64,000 nt of DNA from Enterococcus_D entomosocium (GTDB taxonomy: Bacteria; Bacillota; Bacilli; Lactobacillales; Enterococcaceae). Positions 7,921 to 16,451 of this stretch are shown here, piece after piece; the first letter of the stretch is position 1, and each line of letters starts with the position of its first letter. Where the stretch lies: assembly GCF_030441895.1 (NCBI RefSeq), contig NZ_JARJAS010000015.1; one strand, written 5' to 3'. Position numbers and translations under genes: made by a program. Under the pieces are notes generated by a model that saw only the letters and a list, made by a program, of their open reading frames with translations, was not told the origin of the DNA and searched no databases.

Positions 7921-9006
7921 ATGGCATTATTTCGCAAAAAGAAAGATGAAGAAACTTACGAAGGCGTTCATGTCTACGACGAGGAATATGATGAAGAAGA
8001 GTACGACGAAGACGAGTACGATGATGAAGAATATGATGACGATGAGTACGACGATGAAGAATATGATGACGACGAGTACGAGGATGATGAGTACGAGGAA
8101 GAGGAATATGAGGAAGATGAGTATGAAGATGATGCCCAAGAAGAGCTACTGGCATTAGAAAATACCGTTTCACAACTGACCAAAACCGTCGAACATTTGA
8201 CCAAGCAATTGGAAAACAAACAAGAATCCATCAATCGGATGGCTTCACAAGCGACGCAACAAGAAAGTATCATTTATGAAAACAAGCAACTGCAAATGCG
8301 TTACAACGAGTTACAGCAGCAGTTAAAAGAAGCAGAACGTCAACAAGAAGCCCTCAAAACCAATTATGAGCAGGAAATTGAGCAGTTGACAAGTCAAGAA
8401 GACGAATTGATCGAAGTAGAAGAAGAACTCGAACAATTGCGTCAAAGAGAAGATGAACTGCTAAAAGAATTAGAAGAGAAAAGCAAGCAAGTCCAAGCTT
8501 TTGAAGAAAAAGCGATTCATTTAGAAGAAAAAGCAGCGATTATCGAAAACTACAAATTAAAAGAAGTCGAAAGCATGCGGCGGATCACTTCGCTTGAAAA
8601 TGAAAATCAACAGTTGAACTTGCGCTTGCAAGAAGCGGAAGCGAAATATCGGGATCTTGAACGTTCAAGAGTCGAACAACTGGCAGATAAGAATGTTTTA
8701 CAGCGTGACTTGGAACGTGAACTGGCTAAGGTCGAACAAATGAAGGACGAGCTGGCGACGATTTTGATCGAAGCAAAAGAAAAAGCACGGGAAACCGCTG
8801 CTGAAGCAGAACTGGAAGCCGACAGAAGACGTCAAGTGGCGGAAAATGAAGCTCACAAAATCATTTCAGAAGCATCGATGGAAGTGATGAAAATCCGTCA
8901 AGAGATCAAGCAATACCAAGAACGACTTACGGCGTTTCATCATGAGTCGAAAGGGTTGTTTGAGCAGTTGATCCAGCATAGCAAAGTGTTGAATCTGCCA
9001 GACTAA
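7921..9006 (+). CDS. coiled-coil protein with Tyr/acidic repeat, first gene of pilus block
   Basis: 361 residues from ATG 7921 (AGGAGGGG site). After a short basic N-terminus (MALFRKKKDEE), residues about 19-72 are built almost only of Asp, Glu and Tyr in short units such as DEEYDDDEY, giving roughly one Tyr every four or five residues. The rest (about 75-350) is heptad-rich coiled coil with many Glu, Gln, Lys and Leu. There is no signal peptide or membrane segment, so it is probably cytoplasmic. The coiled coil resembles DivIVA-type or SMC-like scaffolds only in composition. No family was recognised. Its position suggests a role in placing or organising the pilus machine. Confidence 0.85.
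   Translation: MALFRKKKDEETYEGVHVYDEEYDEEEYDEDEYDDEEYDDDEYDDEEYDDDEYEDDEYEEEEYEEDEYEDDAQEELLALENTVSQLTKTVEHLTKQLENKQESINRMASQATQQESIIYENKQLQMRYNELQQQLKEAERQQEALKTNYEQEIEQLTSQEDELIEVEEELEQLRQREDELLKELEEKSKQVQAFEEKAIHLEEKAAIIENYKLKEVESMRRITSLENENQQLNLRLQEAEAKYRDLERSRVEQLADKNVLQRDLERELAKVEQMKDELATILIEAKEKARETAAEAELEADRRRQVAENEAHKIISEASMEVMKIRQEIKQYQERLTAFHHESKGLFEQLIQHSKVLNLPD
7975..8135 (+). repeat. in-frame Tyr/Asp/Glu codon repeat
   Basis: Tandem degenerate units of GA(A/C/T) codons separated by TAC or TAT encode the acidic-tyrosine tract. Codon choice varies between units (GAC/GAT, TAC/TAT), so this is selected protein sequence rather than a recent slippage product. Confidence 0.85.
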
Positions 9007-9098
9007 AAAGAAGGTTATGAGTCGGAATAGACGAAAAGGTCTGCTAAATAATTTCCGAGAGCGACACGACAAAGGAGGGAAACCCACTAGGACCATAT

Positions 9099-9137
9099 AT
9101 GCTGTATAAGAAATCACAGGCAACAACTACGACTTGA
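9099..9137 (+). other. possible 12-codon leader peptide
   Basis: ATG 9099 opens MLYKKSQATTTT, ending at TGA 9135-9137, with four consecutive Thr codons before the stop. A GGAGG lies about 20 bases upstream, further than ideal. It is in the same frame as the gene at 9144, and its stop codon is the first three bases of the right arm of the hairpin that covers the 9144 ATG. Confidence 0.3.
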
Positions 9138-9145
9138 TTTCTTAT
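9106..9145 (+). promoter_or_regulatory. hairpin sequestering the start codon of the 9144 gene
   Basis: ATAAGAAATCA (9106-9116) is perfectly complementary to TGATTTCTTAT (9135-9145), with an 18-base loop. The right arm contains the AU of the start codon at 9144. Such a structure could control translation, or as DNA it could be an operator dyad. Confidence 0.55.
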
Positions 9146-10451
9146 GAGCATGTTGGTTATTGGGACGAATGTGACGAATGATATTTTAAAAATTGCCATC
9201 TATCCAACCTTGAGTCCAAATCTTGAGGAATTATTTTACAAACAAGAGGCACTTCCATCAGTAATCACTGCCTGTGACAACCTCTATCAAAAAAAGTGGC
9301 CGCTCAAATCGTCGATTCGCAAACAAGTGACGCATTACTTTGAGCAATTTTATTCCATCGAAGCCTTCACCCATCATATCGAGATGGAGATCTTACGGAA
9401 AAAAATCGATTACTCAAAATTACGCATTCCCTTGGAACAGCAATTTCCTCAGTTTGTGTGGACGCAAATCGGCATCAATCATGTGTCCGATGAGAAAAGC
9501 AATTTGTTTTTGGAGTTTGTACCAATCGCATACACAGAAGAAGAGTTTCCCTTTACGATTCAGTTGGATGCTAGCTTGCAGCAGCAAGCCCCCGCTGGTG
9601 TAAGTGATGGGAACGACTTTAAAGAGCAACTGGCAAAAATCGTACAAAGCGTGATCGACGAACAAAATGTCACGTTTGTGAGTCGCCCGAAAGCGCAAGT
9701 CCATGAAGAAAAACGGCAAGGCAAAACCGATGCAGTGAAAAAAGAGCTGGAAGACACGCTCGAGTTCCAAAAGGTCAGTGCGGATGAGCCACCAAAGTTC
9801 AAAAAGAAAGTTCGCAAAAAAAGCAGCAAAAAAAAACAGTCAAAAAAAGCCAAGCAATTGCCCAAAGTCAACGCCAATGAATTAGCGTTGGAAGAAGAGG
9901 CGAAACGAGAACGAGCAAGCAAAGAGCGCTTGCGCTTGGCCAATCAAAAGCTTGAGATCTACATCGAAAACTTAGAAGCTTCTTTGATCAAAAATAGTAT
10001 CCACTATTTAAACAGCTTGACCGATGAAGAAGACGAGAACTGGCATACGCAATTGAAGATTAGCTTACGAGAATATACCTATCTTTTTCAAAAAGCCAAA
10101 TACCTGGAACAGGTTTGGCGCATCAATGACAATCTCGTACAAAAGATCGAAAAAATGACGTTGAACGAAAAAGAGTTGACCTATGAGAGAGGACAAGTGC
10201 AGCAAGTGGTCGACAACAACCTTTCTGCTAAAGATATCAGCTTGGTTTTTTATGAGTGCAGCGTGATTGAGTCACGGGTCAAATTGTATGAGCGACCATG
10301 GTTTAGAAAACCCTACGCACGTATTATGAAGATGGACTATGACAATCTTTTACGAAAAGCCGCGTACTTTGATCTTCTCCAAAACGAAAGTTATCTGTTA
10401 GAAAAAAAAGCATTGATCGAAGGCAATACAGACGTTAGGAGCAGCCTATGA
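9144..10451 (+). CDS. unrecognised pilus-block protein with basic linker and coiled coil
   Basis: 435 residues. Residues 1-160 look globular (MLVIGTNVTNDILKIAIYPT). A very basic tract lies at about 219-238 (KKKVRKKSSKKKQSKKAK), followed by a Glu/Arg-rich helical region and a helical C-terminal domain (PWFRKPYARIMKMDYDNLL). No signal peptide or membrane segment is present, so it is probably cytoplasmic. There is no clear ribosome binding site at 9144, and the in-frame TGA at 9135 excludes a longer start in this frame. The stop overlaps the next gene by four bases (ATGA). No family was recognised. Confidence 0.8.
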   Translation: MSMLVIGTNVTNDILKIAIYPTLSPNLEELFYKQEALPSVITACDNLYQKKWPLKSSIRKQVTHYFEQFYSIEAFTHHIEMEILRKKIDYSKLRIPLEQQFPQFVWTQIGINHVSDEKSNLFLEFVPIAYTEEEFPFTIQLDASLQQQAPAGVSDGNDFKEQLAKIVQSVIDEQNVTFVSRPKAQVHEEKRQGKTDAVKKELEDTLEFQKVSADEPPKFKKKVRKKSSKKKQSKKAKQLPKVNANELALEEEAKRERASKERLRLANQKLEIYIENLEASLIKNSIHYLNSLTDEEDENWHTQLKISLREYTYLFQKAKYLEQVWRINDNLVQKIEKMTLNEKELTYERGQVQQVVDNNLSAKDISLVFYECSVIESRVKLYERPWFRKPYARIMKMDYDNLLRKAAYFDLLQNESYLLEKKALIEGNTDVRSSL

Positions 10452-10822
10452 GAACCCAAAAGCAAAAACAACGATTCTTATTCTTATACCGCATCTACTT
10501 TATTGCTTCTTTGATCCCATTAGCGGTATTTTTGCAGCTGACCGCCTATTTTTATCTCTCTGCCTTTCGAGAATATGTCACTATCAGTCACTTGTTTTTA
10601 CTCGCTCTTTTGCTAGGTTTTACGATGTATTTGCGGAACAATGCCTTTCATTATCAATTGCTGCTTGTGCAGCTTGAGAAAAATGAAAGCAAAGACCATG
10701 AACGACCAAAAAAAGGCACCAGCAAGAACAGCCCCAAGGAGGAGGATCAAGAAGATGAAAAAGCCCAGAAGAAACGTAAAAAGTCTGTTAGCGATCGGAG
10801 CATTTATCGGAATCATCAATAA
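10448..10822 (+). CDS. small two-span membrane protein with charged cytoplasmic tail
   Basis: 124 residues, with the start overlapping the previous stop (ATGA), so it is probably translated by coupling. Two hydrophobic helices (about residues 13-35 and 43-60) are followed by a highly charged Lys/Glu/Asp tail. The N-terminus is basic (RTQKQKQR), so both ends are likely cytoplasmic. The next gene starts inside it at 10755, an unusual 68-base overlap. No family was recognised. It may anchor the cytoplasmic proteins encoded upstream to the membrane. Confidence 0.75.
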   Translation: MRTQKQKQRFLFLYRIYFIASLIPLAVFLQLTAYFYLSAFREYVTISHLFLLALLLGFTMYLRNNAFHYQLLLVQLEKNESKDHERPKKGTSKNSPKEEDQEDEKAQKKRKKSVSDRSIYRNHQ

Positions 10823-12134
10823 TCAAACGATTTCTGAAGCCATGGTTCGATCGATCTTAGGTGTAGAACCATCTACTTATATGGAAACCATCGATGCACA
10901 ACGAGAAAGTCGTGGGCAATCGATAACGGATGCCCTCCGACCGGTCTCTTACGAAGGAGCTGACAGGATAACGGAGCAACTTGATACTCCTCCAGAACAA
11001 ACAAAAGAAACCCTTCCAGAAGAAGCGGAGCAGGCCGAAAAAGGAACGGAAGTCCAAGTCGTAAATGATGTGGAACGACCGGCAGACGAGGGACAGACAG
11101 ACGAGGAAGAGATGGAGAGCGGCTCGGATGAAACAGAAGACCAAGAGGCCGAAAACGTTCCGTCGACGCCAGATCCTTCAGAAGGCGATCAACAGCCGAA
11201 TCAGCCTGCTGGACCTGAAACGAATGAGCAAGAAACCAACGATACTAACAGCAGCAACAATAGCGGAAACAACCAATCAAATGGGAATCAAACCAATCAG
11301 GACAAAGAAAAAGAGCCCGATCCAATCACTGAAGAACCCGAATCGCCGATCGATGAAGAAGAGCGGGAAAGCAACTTCCAATTTTCGGTTTCTCGTAATC
11401 TAACGACACAACAATTCATCAATGAGATTGGTTCTGACGCGCAGGATGTTGCCTATAACAATGATCTCTATGCCTCAGTGATGATCGCACAAGCCATCTT
11501 GGAGACTGGCTCAGGAAATAGTGCCTTATCCAGTCCGCCAAACCACAATCTCTTTGGCATCAAGGGCAGCTTTCGTGGGCAAAAAGTGACTTTCAATACG
11601 CAAGAAGATGATGGAAGTGGTGCGTGGTATACGATCTCTTCCAATTTCCGTAAATACCCAAGTTACCGTGAATCCATCGAAGATTACGCTCGCTTACTAA
11701 GAGGAGGCATCACAGGCAACCCGCGCTTTTATGCCCCCGTTTGGAAAGAAAATGCCCCAACCTATCGGGAAGCAACTGCGTGGTTGACCGGTCGCTATGC
11801 CACGGATATTCATTATGACCAAAAGCTGAATGCGTTGATCGAGGCCTATGATCTAACCATTTATGATAATGAGCCGACCGAAGAGATTTTGGAAGAGATT
11901 GAACGCACACGTGCACAAGCAATCGAAGCAGCCCGCAAGGAAGAAGCGGAGACGACCCGTTCCTTGTTTGAAGACTTGCAAAGAAGCGCGGCAAATCGTC
12001 GAGGCTCAGGGAATTTGCCAGCATCCATTCGGACCGTCAAGGATCGCTTGCAGGAAAATGCCAATGCCAATACTTATGCAAACCAATTAAGAGGGATGGA
12101 ACGAGCGGGCAGCGAGGTAGATGCCAATGAGTAA
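10755..12134 (+). CDS. GH73 glucosaminidase-type wall hydrolase of pilus block
   Basis: 459 residues from ATG 10755, chosen because GGAGGAGGAT stands just before it. A basic N-terminus and hydrophobic stretch (KSLLAIGAFIGIINN) suggest export or membrane anchoring. A long Glu/Asp/Ser/Asn-rich linker (about residues 60-205) is followed by a GH73/LytG-like domain (about 215-375). The probable catalytic Glu is E250 in AILETGSGNS, and HNLFGIKGSF and FRKYPSYRESIEDYARLL are family landmarks. A helical, charged tail follows. It likely opens peptidoglycan locally so that the pilus can cross the wall; that role is inference from its place between pilus genes. Confidence 0.85.
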   Translation: MKKPRRNVKSLLAIGAFIGIINNQTISEAMVRSILGVEPSTYMETIDAQRESRGQSITDALRPVSYEGADRITEQLDTPPEQTKETLPEEAEQAEKGTEVQVVNDVERPADEGQTDEEEMESGSDETEDQEAENVPSTPDPSEGDQQPNQPAGPETNEQETNDTNSSNNSGNNQSNGNQTNQDKEKEPDPITEEPESPIDEEERESNFQFSVSRNLTTQQFINEIGSDAQDVAYNNDLYASVMIAQAILETGSGNSALSSPPNHNLFGIKGSFRGQKVTFNTQEDDGSGAWYTISSNFRKYPSYRESIEDYARLLRGGITGNPRFYAPVWKENAPTYREATAWLTGRYATDIHYDQKLNALIEAYDLTIYDNEPTEEILEEIERTRAQAIEAARKEEAETTRSLFEDLQRSAANRRGSGNLPASIRTVKDRLQENANANTYANQLRGMERAGSEVDANE

Positions 12135-13170
12135 TCAGTCGCAAGCACCTAGAAGAAAAAAACGTCCGCCACAGCCTGCCAAACGTGAAAAAAAACGAGA
12201 CCAATCAGAGGATACACCGAGAAATCCCCGAATCGAAAAGTTTCAAGCGCAAGGCAAGCAAGCCAGTCCTTCAAGTGGCAAGAAACGACCAAAAAAGCCA
12301 CCTCAAAAAGAACCGACAGGACAGGCGCCTGCGAAAAAGAAACGAAAAAAAGCGGCTGGTACAGCGAATCGCCCCAAATTACCGACCGAAAAGCAGCGTC
12401 CTAGCAAGCAAAAAGAAAGAGCAGCTGCCAGTACGACCAGTGAAGCACCACGCAAAAAGAAAAAGCGTCCACCGCAGCAAGCACGTCCAAGTCAGCACAA
12501 CGAGCAGGGGAAAATCAATAAATCAAGTCATCCTAAAACCAAATCAAAAGGGACCCACAAGCACGGCAAAAAACCAGCGGAAGTTTCCCAGAAACGACGA
12601 ACCCCGCAAAAAGGCAAAGCCGCGACGAAGAAACCAACAGCCAAAAAGAAATCTGGCAATCTCGTACTTAAAATCATCTATCTGATTTTCTTGGTTTGTA
12701 GCATGACTGTCCTATTTACGTTTATCGGCTTATATGTGACTGATCAAAACGAAATGACAGTTTTTAATCATCGGGTGGTGCGTTTATCAGATAATGGGAT
12801 GGCGAATCTTGACAGCTCCGCATTACGCACACAAGATTTGATCATTTTAAGAGAACAAGCCTTCACTCAAGTACAGCCAAACGGGCTCGCGGTCTTTACA
12901 AATGGCTCAGGAACCGGCTATATTGCTCGCCGAGTACTATCGATCGAGGCTGACGAAGAGCAGGGCTATCATTTATCCGTCATTGGTGATGGACAGGCAT
13001 TTGGGGAAGAAGCCATCAAAGCAGACCGTTTCGTTGGAGAAGTCTCAATGAGTATCAACCATGTAGCAGATGTGTTTCGTTTTATTGATCAAAACTTGAT
13101 ATTATCCATCATCTTCTGTGTATCATTGATCGCCTTATTCATTCTATTAGGCATTTATCTCTTTACTTGA
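12127..13170 (+). CDS. SipW-like (S26B) protein with degenerate active site
   Basis: 347 residues; ATG 12127 is preferred over 12121 because GAGG lies at the right distance. Residues 1-175 are extremely Lys/Arg/Pro rich and low in complexity. A membrane helix (about 179-204) is followed by a domain whose elements line up with SipW/archaeal-type signal peptidases: RLSDNGMANL for the usual S-G-S-M-E-P box, TQDLIIL for T-G-D-L-V, IARRVLSI for H-R-I-V, VIGDGQA for K-G-D, and a C-terminal helix (about 318-345). The catalytic SGSM motif is not conserved (SDNGM), so peptidase activity is doubtful. It may be an assembly or chaperone derivative. Confidence 0.7.
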   Translation: MSNQSQAPRRKKRPPQPAKREKKRDQSEDTPRNPRIEKFQAQGKQASPSSGKKRPKKPPQKEPTGQAPAKKKRKKAAGTANRPKLPTEKQRPSKQKERAAASTTSEAPRKKKKRPPQQARPSQHNEQGKINKSSHPKTKSKGTHKHGKKPAEVSQKRRTPQKGKAATKKPTAKKKSGNLVLKIIYLIFLVCSMTVLFTFIGLYVTDQNEMTVFNHRVVRLSDNGMANLDSSALRTQDLIILREQAFTQVQPNGLAVFTNGSGTGYIARRVLSIEADEEQGYHLSVIGDGQAFGEEAIKADRFVGEVSMSINHVADVFRFIDQNLILSIIFCVSLIALFILLGIYLFT

Positions 13171-13204
13171 GAGCCGTCATTACTTGAGAAAAGAGGAAAC
13201 AAGG

Positions 13205-14638
13205 GTGCAAAAAAAAATAGTGTTAAGAAATAGTATCGCGGGTCTGCTTTTCTTTCTTTTGTTGCTTAGCATCTTGATTTGGCAGAATAATCAGTCTATT
13301 CATATTCGTCGTTTAGCGGATGAAAATGAAGTGTTCGAAAAAATCGAGATTTTGGAAGAATGGCAGGAACGAATGACCCTTACAGGGACGACGATCCAAC
13401 GATCCGTTCGGGTAATGAACGCTAGTGAAGTGCCAGTCTTTGTCCGAGCAAGTTTTGAAGAAGTGCTGCGCTATATCGCGCCAGACAGTGAGGAAGCAGC
13501 CTTTGAGCAGGCGGCAGATGCGAGTGATGCGCCAGACTTATTACCAGTACTGTCTCGCTTTGATGAAAACGAAATTTTAGCAAGAGGGTATCAGAACGTG
13601 ACCCAGCAGATCCCAGAACTCATTGGAAATGCTCTTGATGGTCAAGTGATGGTTTGGATCAGCGATGAGACGATCGAAGAGTTGGCACCCACGCCTCCCT
13701 TGGATGCCTTCGATAGTGAAGAGATGCAGGAGTTATTGGGGGAATTAGACGCTGAAGAACAGGAAAATCCTGAGAACTTCTACGATCGCACCGAAGGCAA
13801 TGAAGAAATGGAGGAGCCACCGTCATCAGACTTGATCGATGGTCCACCAGATCTCTGGCAAGAACCGGTCCTTGTCGAAGCTCACTTCAGCTATTCCTTT
13901 CGACGAAACCAACAACCGGTCATGCAGAAAATGAGTGGGGAACTGCTGCTGCTCAATCCTGCTGATCCGGTTGCTGAGTGGACCTTTGAAGCAGCCAACT
14001 TGACCTATAGTTATTATCTTGAAGGGTATCGTTATTTTGTTCGAAACTGGGCGGAGTCACAGCTAGCCAGCCCCTTTTCCACCGGTGAGGAACCTACGGG
14101 ATTCACGTATCTCGGAGAACAGGGAACGATTGACCAGTCGTCATTTGATTACACGACGACAGAATCTGGGTTAGGCAGTGCCTTTCAATTGCCAGAGATG
14201 ATCAGTGCGTTTCCCGATGCTGCTGGGTTGTATCCGACCCAAACGGTGAAAACGCTAAGCAGCTTTGTCTCTGAAAGTCCTGCCCAGATCGATTCAGAAG
14301 CCATCATGATCGAATTCGGCTCTTTGAGCGATTACCGTCAGATCGATCGCAACACTTGGATCTATAATCCCGATGATGGCTGGTTTTATTATAGTTTCCC
14401 TTTGGACCGATCCTATCAAAGTGAAGACGGTTATGGCGTCACCCGTTCACTGATCGAACAAGTGATGATCGATACAAGTGTCGCAGACGATAGCCATCTT
14501 GCCTACGAACTTTTACCGAAAGTCGAAGTCATTCAAGCTTCTGATCGACAATCATTAAAGGAGGTCTTTCAGTTAGACAATGATCGCCCAGAGAGTGCTA
14601 CTGCGATCATCTATCGGCATTTGTACTCACTTCAATAA
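13205..14638 (+). CDS. membrane-anchored exported protein resembling SipW-dependent BsaA/TasA family
   Basis: 477 residues from GTG 13205 (AGAGGA site seven bases before); a TTG at 13184 is the alternative. A hydrophobic N-terminal helix (about residues 10-30) is followed by an extracellular part. Near residues 60-80, TIQRSVRVMNASEVPVFVRASFEE closely follows the pattern of BsaA/camelysin-type proteins, in which a K-x-V-x-V-x-N-T-G-x-V-P-V-x-V-R motif is common. An acidic insert lies at about 175-210. It directly follows the SipW-like gene, as BsaA/TasA-type substrates do. It may be a surface or filament component. Confidence 0.65.
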   Translation: MQKKIVLRNSIAGLLFFLLLLSILIWQNNQSIHIRRLADENEVFEKIEILEEWQERMTLTGTTIQRSVRVMNASEVPVFVRASFEEVLRYIAPDSEEAAFEQAADASDAPDLLPVLSRFDENEILARGYQNVTQQIPELIGNALDGQVMVWISDETIEELAPTPPLDAFDSEEMQELLGELDAEEQENPENFYDRTEGNEEMEEPPSSDLIDGPPDLWQEPVLVEAHFSYSFRRNQQPVMQKMSGELLLLNPADPVAEWTFEAANLTYSYYLEGYRYFVRNWAESQLASPFSTGEEPTGFTYLGEQGTIDQSSFDYTTTESGLGSAFQLPEMISAFPDAAGLYPTQTVKTLSSFVSESPAQIDSEAIMIEFGSLSDYRQIDRNTWIYNPDDGWFYYSFPLDRSYQSEDGYGVTRSLIEQVMIDTSVADDSHLAYELLPKVEVIQASDRQSLKEVFQLDNDRPESATAIIYRHLYSLQ

Positions 14639-14670
14639 GTTGCTAGAAAATAAGTCAAGGAGAGATTCAC

Positions 14671-15000
14671 GTGAAAATGGTCATTGAAGAAATTGAATAC
14701 CGTTATTTTCTTCAATACGGGAAGTATTTGGATTATTTCTACCAACAATATATGCAAGCGAATGTCGAAGATCCTGATGTTGAAAAAGGGATCGCCGAGA
14801 TTCAGCGACTGGTTGAAGAAGAAAGGTATCATTATATCAGGGAACGAATCCGCATCACACGCAAAGCCAAAAAAAGTATTCCATTAGCTGACTACCCTGA
14901 TTTCAATAAACTGATTCACTGGGGGTTTGCCCTTAGCAAATTATCTTTTCTTGACCCAGATACAAGTATCAACCAGCTAGAAGAAAAGGATTCTCCTTGA
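14671..15000 (+). CDS. small cytoplasmic protein of pilus block, unknown family
   Basis: 109 residues from GTG 14671, with AAGGAGAG upstream. It is rich in aromatic and charged residues (YRYFLQYGKYLDYFYQQYM, EERYHYIRERIRITRKAKK), mostly helical in character, with no signal peptide or membrane segment. It lies between the BsaA-like gene and the minor prepilins. No family was recognised. Confidence 0.7.
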   Translation: MKMVIEEIEYRYFLQYGKYLDYFYQQYMQANVEDPDVEKGIAEIQRLVEEERYHYIRERIRITRKAKKSIPLADYPDFNKLIHWGFALSKLSFLDPDTSINQLEEKDSP

Positions 15001-15025
15001 TCGGGGGCTAGGCAAAAAGCAGGTG

Positions 15026-15721
15026 ATGAAACTGAAAAACGGCAGACAAGCACATAAAGTACTTGATGAATCAGGGTTCAGCCTGGTTGAGATCCTTGGA
15101 GCGATCGTCATTCTCGGGATCGCAATGGTCATGATCGCCATGCTGATCATCCAAAACAACCTGATCCTTAGCTACAATACCCGAATGGAAGAGGCCATCG
15201 CAGCACGAGATGATGTCAAGGAATGGCTAATCTACCGGGCACAGACTCAAGACTTGGCGGATTTGAATATCGGGATCTTTACGGCTAGACCTTCTTGGAT
15301 GATGGTCGATCCAGATGATCCCTCAGAAGTTCGCCGACACCATTTGGTCCTCGATAATTCAGGGATTCAATACAATGCGCAAGGGCAACCGATGTATGAA
15401 GAAATCCCGATTGCTGTAGATGATCTCAATCGGGGCCGATTTATTCGCAAGGTGGTATACGATCATTCTGGCGCTCATTTGCCGCAGCCCTTGGTAAATT
15501 CGGAAGAAAATCGCCTCTATATGGGAACGTACTTGTCGGAGAATGAAGAAACCACCAACTATTTGGTCAAGGTCTCCATTCGCGAAGACCCCAGACATGG
15601 ACTGCGAGAAGACAGTTACGACCGTCGTCAGCTCGGGCTCGGACTTATTATTCAGGTCTTCGATAAACAAACGGGCGCATTTTTGACAGAAACGTATCTG
15701 CATTGGGTAGTAGACTATTGA
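15026..15721 (+). CDS. minor type IV prepilin (PilV/PilE-like)
   Basis: 231 residues; ATG 15026 is used, though GTG 15023 is equally possible. A 17-residue basic leader ends in Gly and is followed by FSLVEILGAIVILGIAM, the class III prepilin signal: cleavage after Gly, Glu at position 5, then a hydrophobic helix. The rest is a globular domain of about 190 residues. PilD (23344) should cleave and methylate it. It starts a run of three prepilin genes that precede the ATPase genes, the usual order for minor pilins that form the initiating tip complex. Confidence 0.88.
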   Translation: MKLKNGRQAHKVLDESGFSLVEILGAIVILGIAMVMIAMLIIQNNLILSYNTRMEEAIAARDDVKEWLIYRAQTQDLADLNIGIFTARPSWMMVDPDDPSEVRRHHLVLDNSGIQYNAQGQPMYEEIPIAVDDLNRGRFIRKVVYDHSGAHLPQPLVNSEENRLYMGTYLSENEETTNYLVKVSIREDPRHGLREDSYDRRQLGLGLIIQVFDKQTGAFLTETYLHWVVDY

Positions 15722-15764
15722 AAGGGCTGGCTGTTCTTGCGGAAGTTGCAAAGGAGGGGCGCAG

Positions 15765-16451
15765 ATGAAGCATCGATTACAGGATGAGCAAGGAATCACG
15801 CTTGTCGAATTGTTAGGGGCGATGGTCATATTCGGCATCATCATTGCACTCTTTTCTGGGACACTCTTTTTGATCGTCCAAGCCTCTGTTCGTCAAGGTC
15901 GAATTGCTGCCTTTCAAGGGATAGCGAATGAAATCTTGGCGCAAGCAGACCGAATCGCCAAAATTGATGGTATCTATGAACATGCGGGGTATTTAGGAAA
16001 ATATGATAGTCTTCTTTTCCACGAGGAACATATTGTCAAAACAATGCCCGAAGGAACCTTAGGGGCAACGATTACGGAAGAGGGCAGTCCGCGAATGGTT
16101 GTGACTGATATCACAGATACCAACAATATTCGTGCCAGAGTCTATGATACGAAAGATCCTACGATTAAGTTAAAGATCATTCAACAAAAAAATGAGAATG
16201 AAGCGACGTTGACCCATCACTATACGCCAAATTATCGCGATACGTTCAGTATCCAGACCAAGTTTTTCGTTTTATTTTACACGGAAACGATCAACTTTGC
16301 GGATTATTATGATGATTTGACTGGCTGGTGGCAGATGGAGGAGCTGGTCACTGATTACCACAAGCAGATTATCTATAAACGAGAATTTACGATCAATTAT
16401 CGTGACAATGAGAAAGCAAGAGGGGGGGGACCCGGGAATGGACGATGGTAG
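15765..16451 (+). CDS. minor type IV prepilin (PilW/ComGF-like)
   Basis: 228 residues with an AAGGAGGGG site. A 10-residue leader ends in EQG and is followed by ITLVELLGAMVIFGIII, with Glu at +5, the canonical type IV pilin helix. The globular part contains no cysteine pair that would suggest a disulphide loop. Its 3' end overlaps the next prepilin gene by 14 bases, suggesting tight coupling. It is probably part of a tip complex with the products of the flanking genes. Confidence 0.88.
   Translation: MKHRLQDEQGITLVELLGAMVIFGIIIALFSGTLFLIVQASVRQGRIAAFQGIANEILAQADRIAKIDGIYEHAGYLGKYDSLLFHEEHIVKTMPEGTLGATITEEGSPRMVVTDITDTNNIRARVYDTKDPTIKLKIIQQKNENEATLTHHYTPNYRDTFSIQTKFFVLFYTETINFADYYDDLTGWWQMEELVTDYHKQIIYKREFTINYRDNEKARGGGPGNGRW

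Noticed and set aside
7974..8273. Minus-strand Ser-rich frame opposite the Tyr/acidic repeat
   Set aside because: It is the mirror of the repeat on the other strand, without a ribosome binding site.
9010..9105. Possible riboswitch between the first two pilus-block genes, for example for c-di-GMP
   Set aside because: The GEMM core sequence is absent and only very short helices can be drawn; only the hairpin at 9106-9145 is supported.
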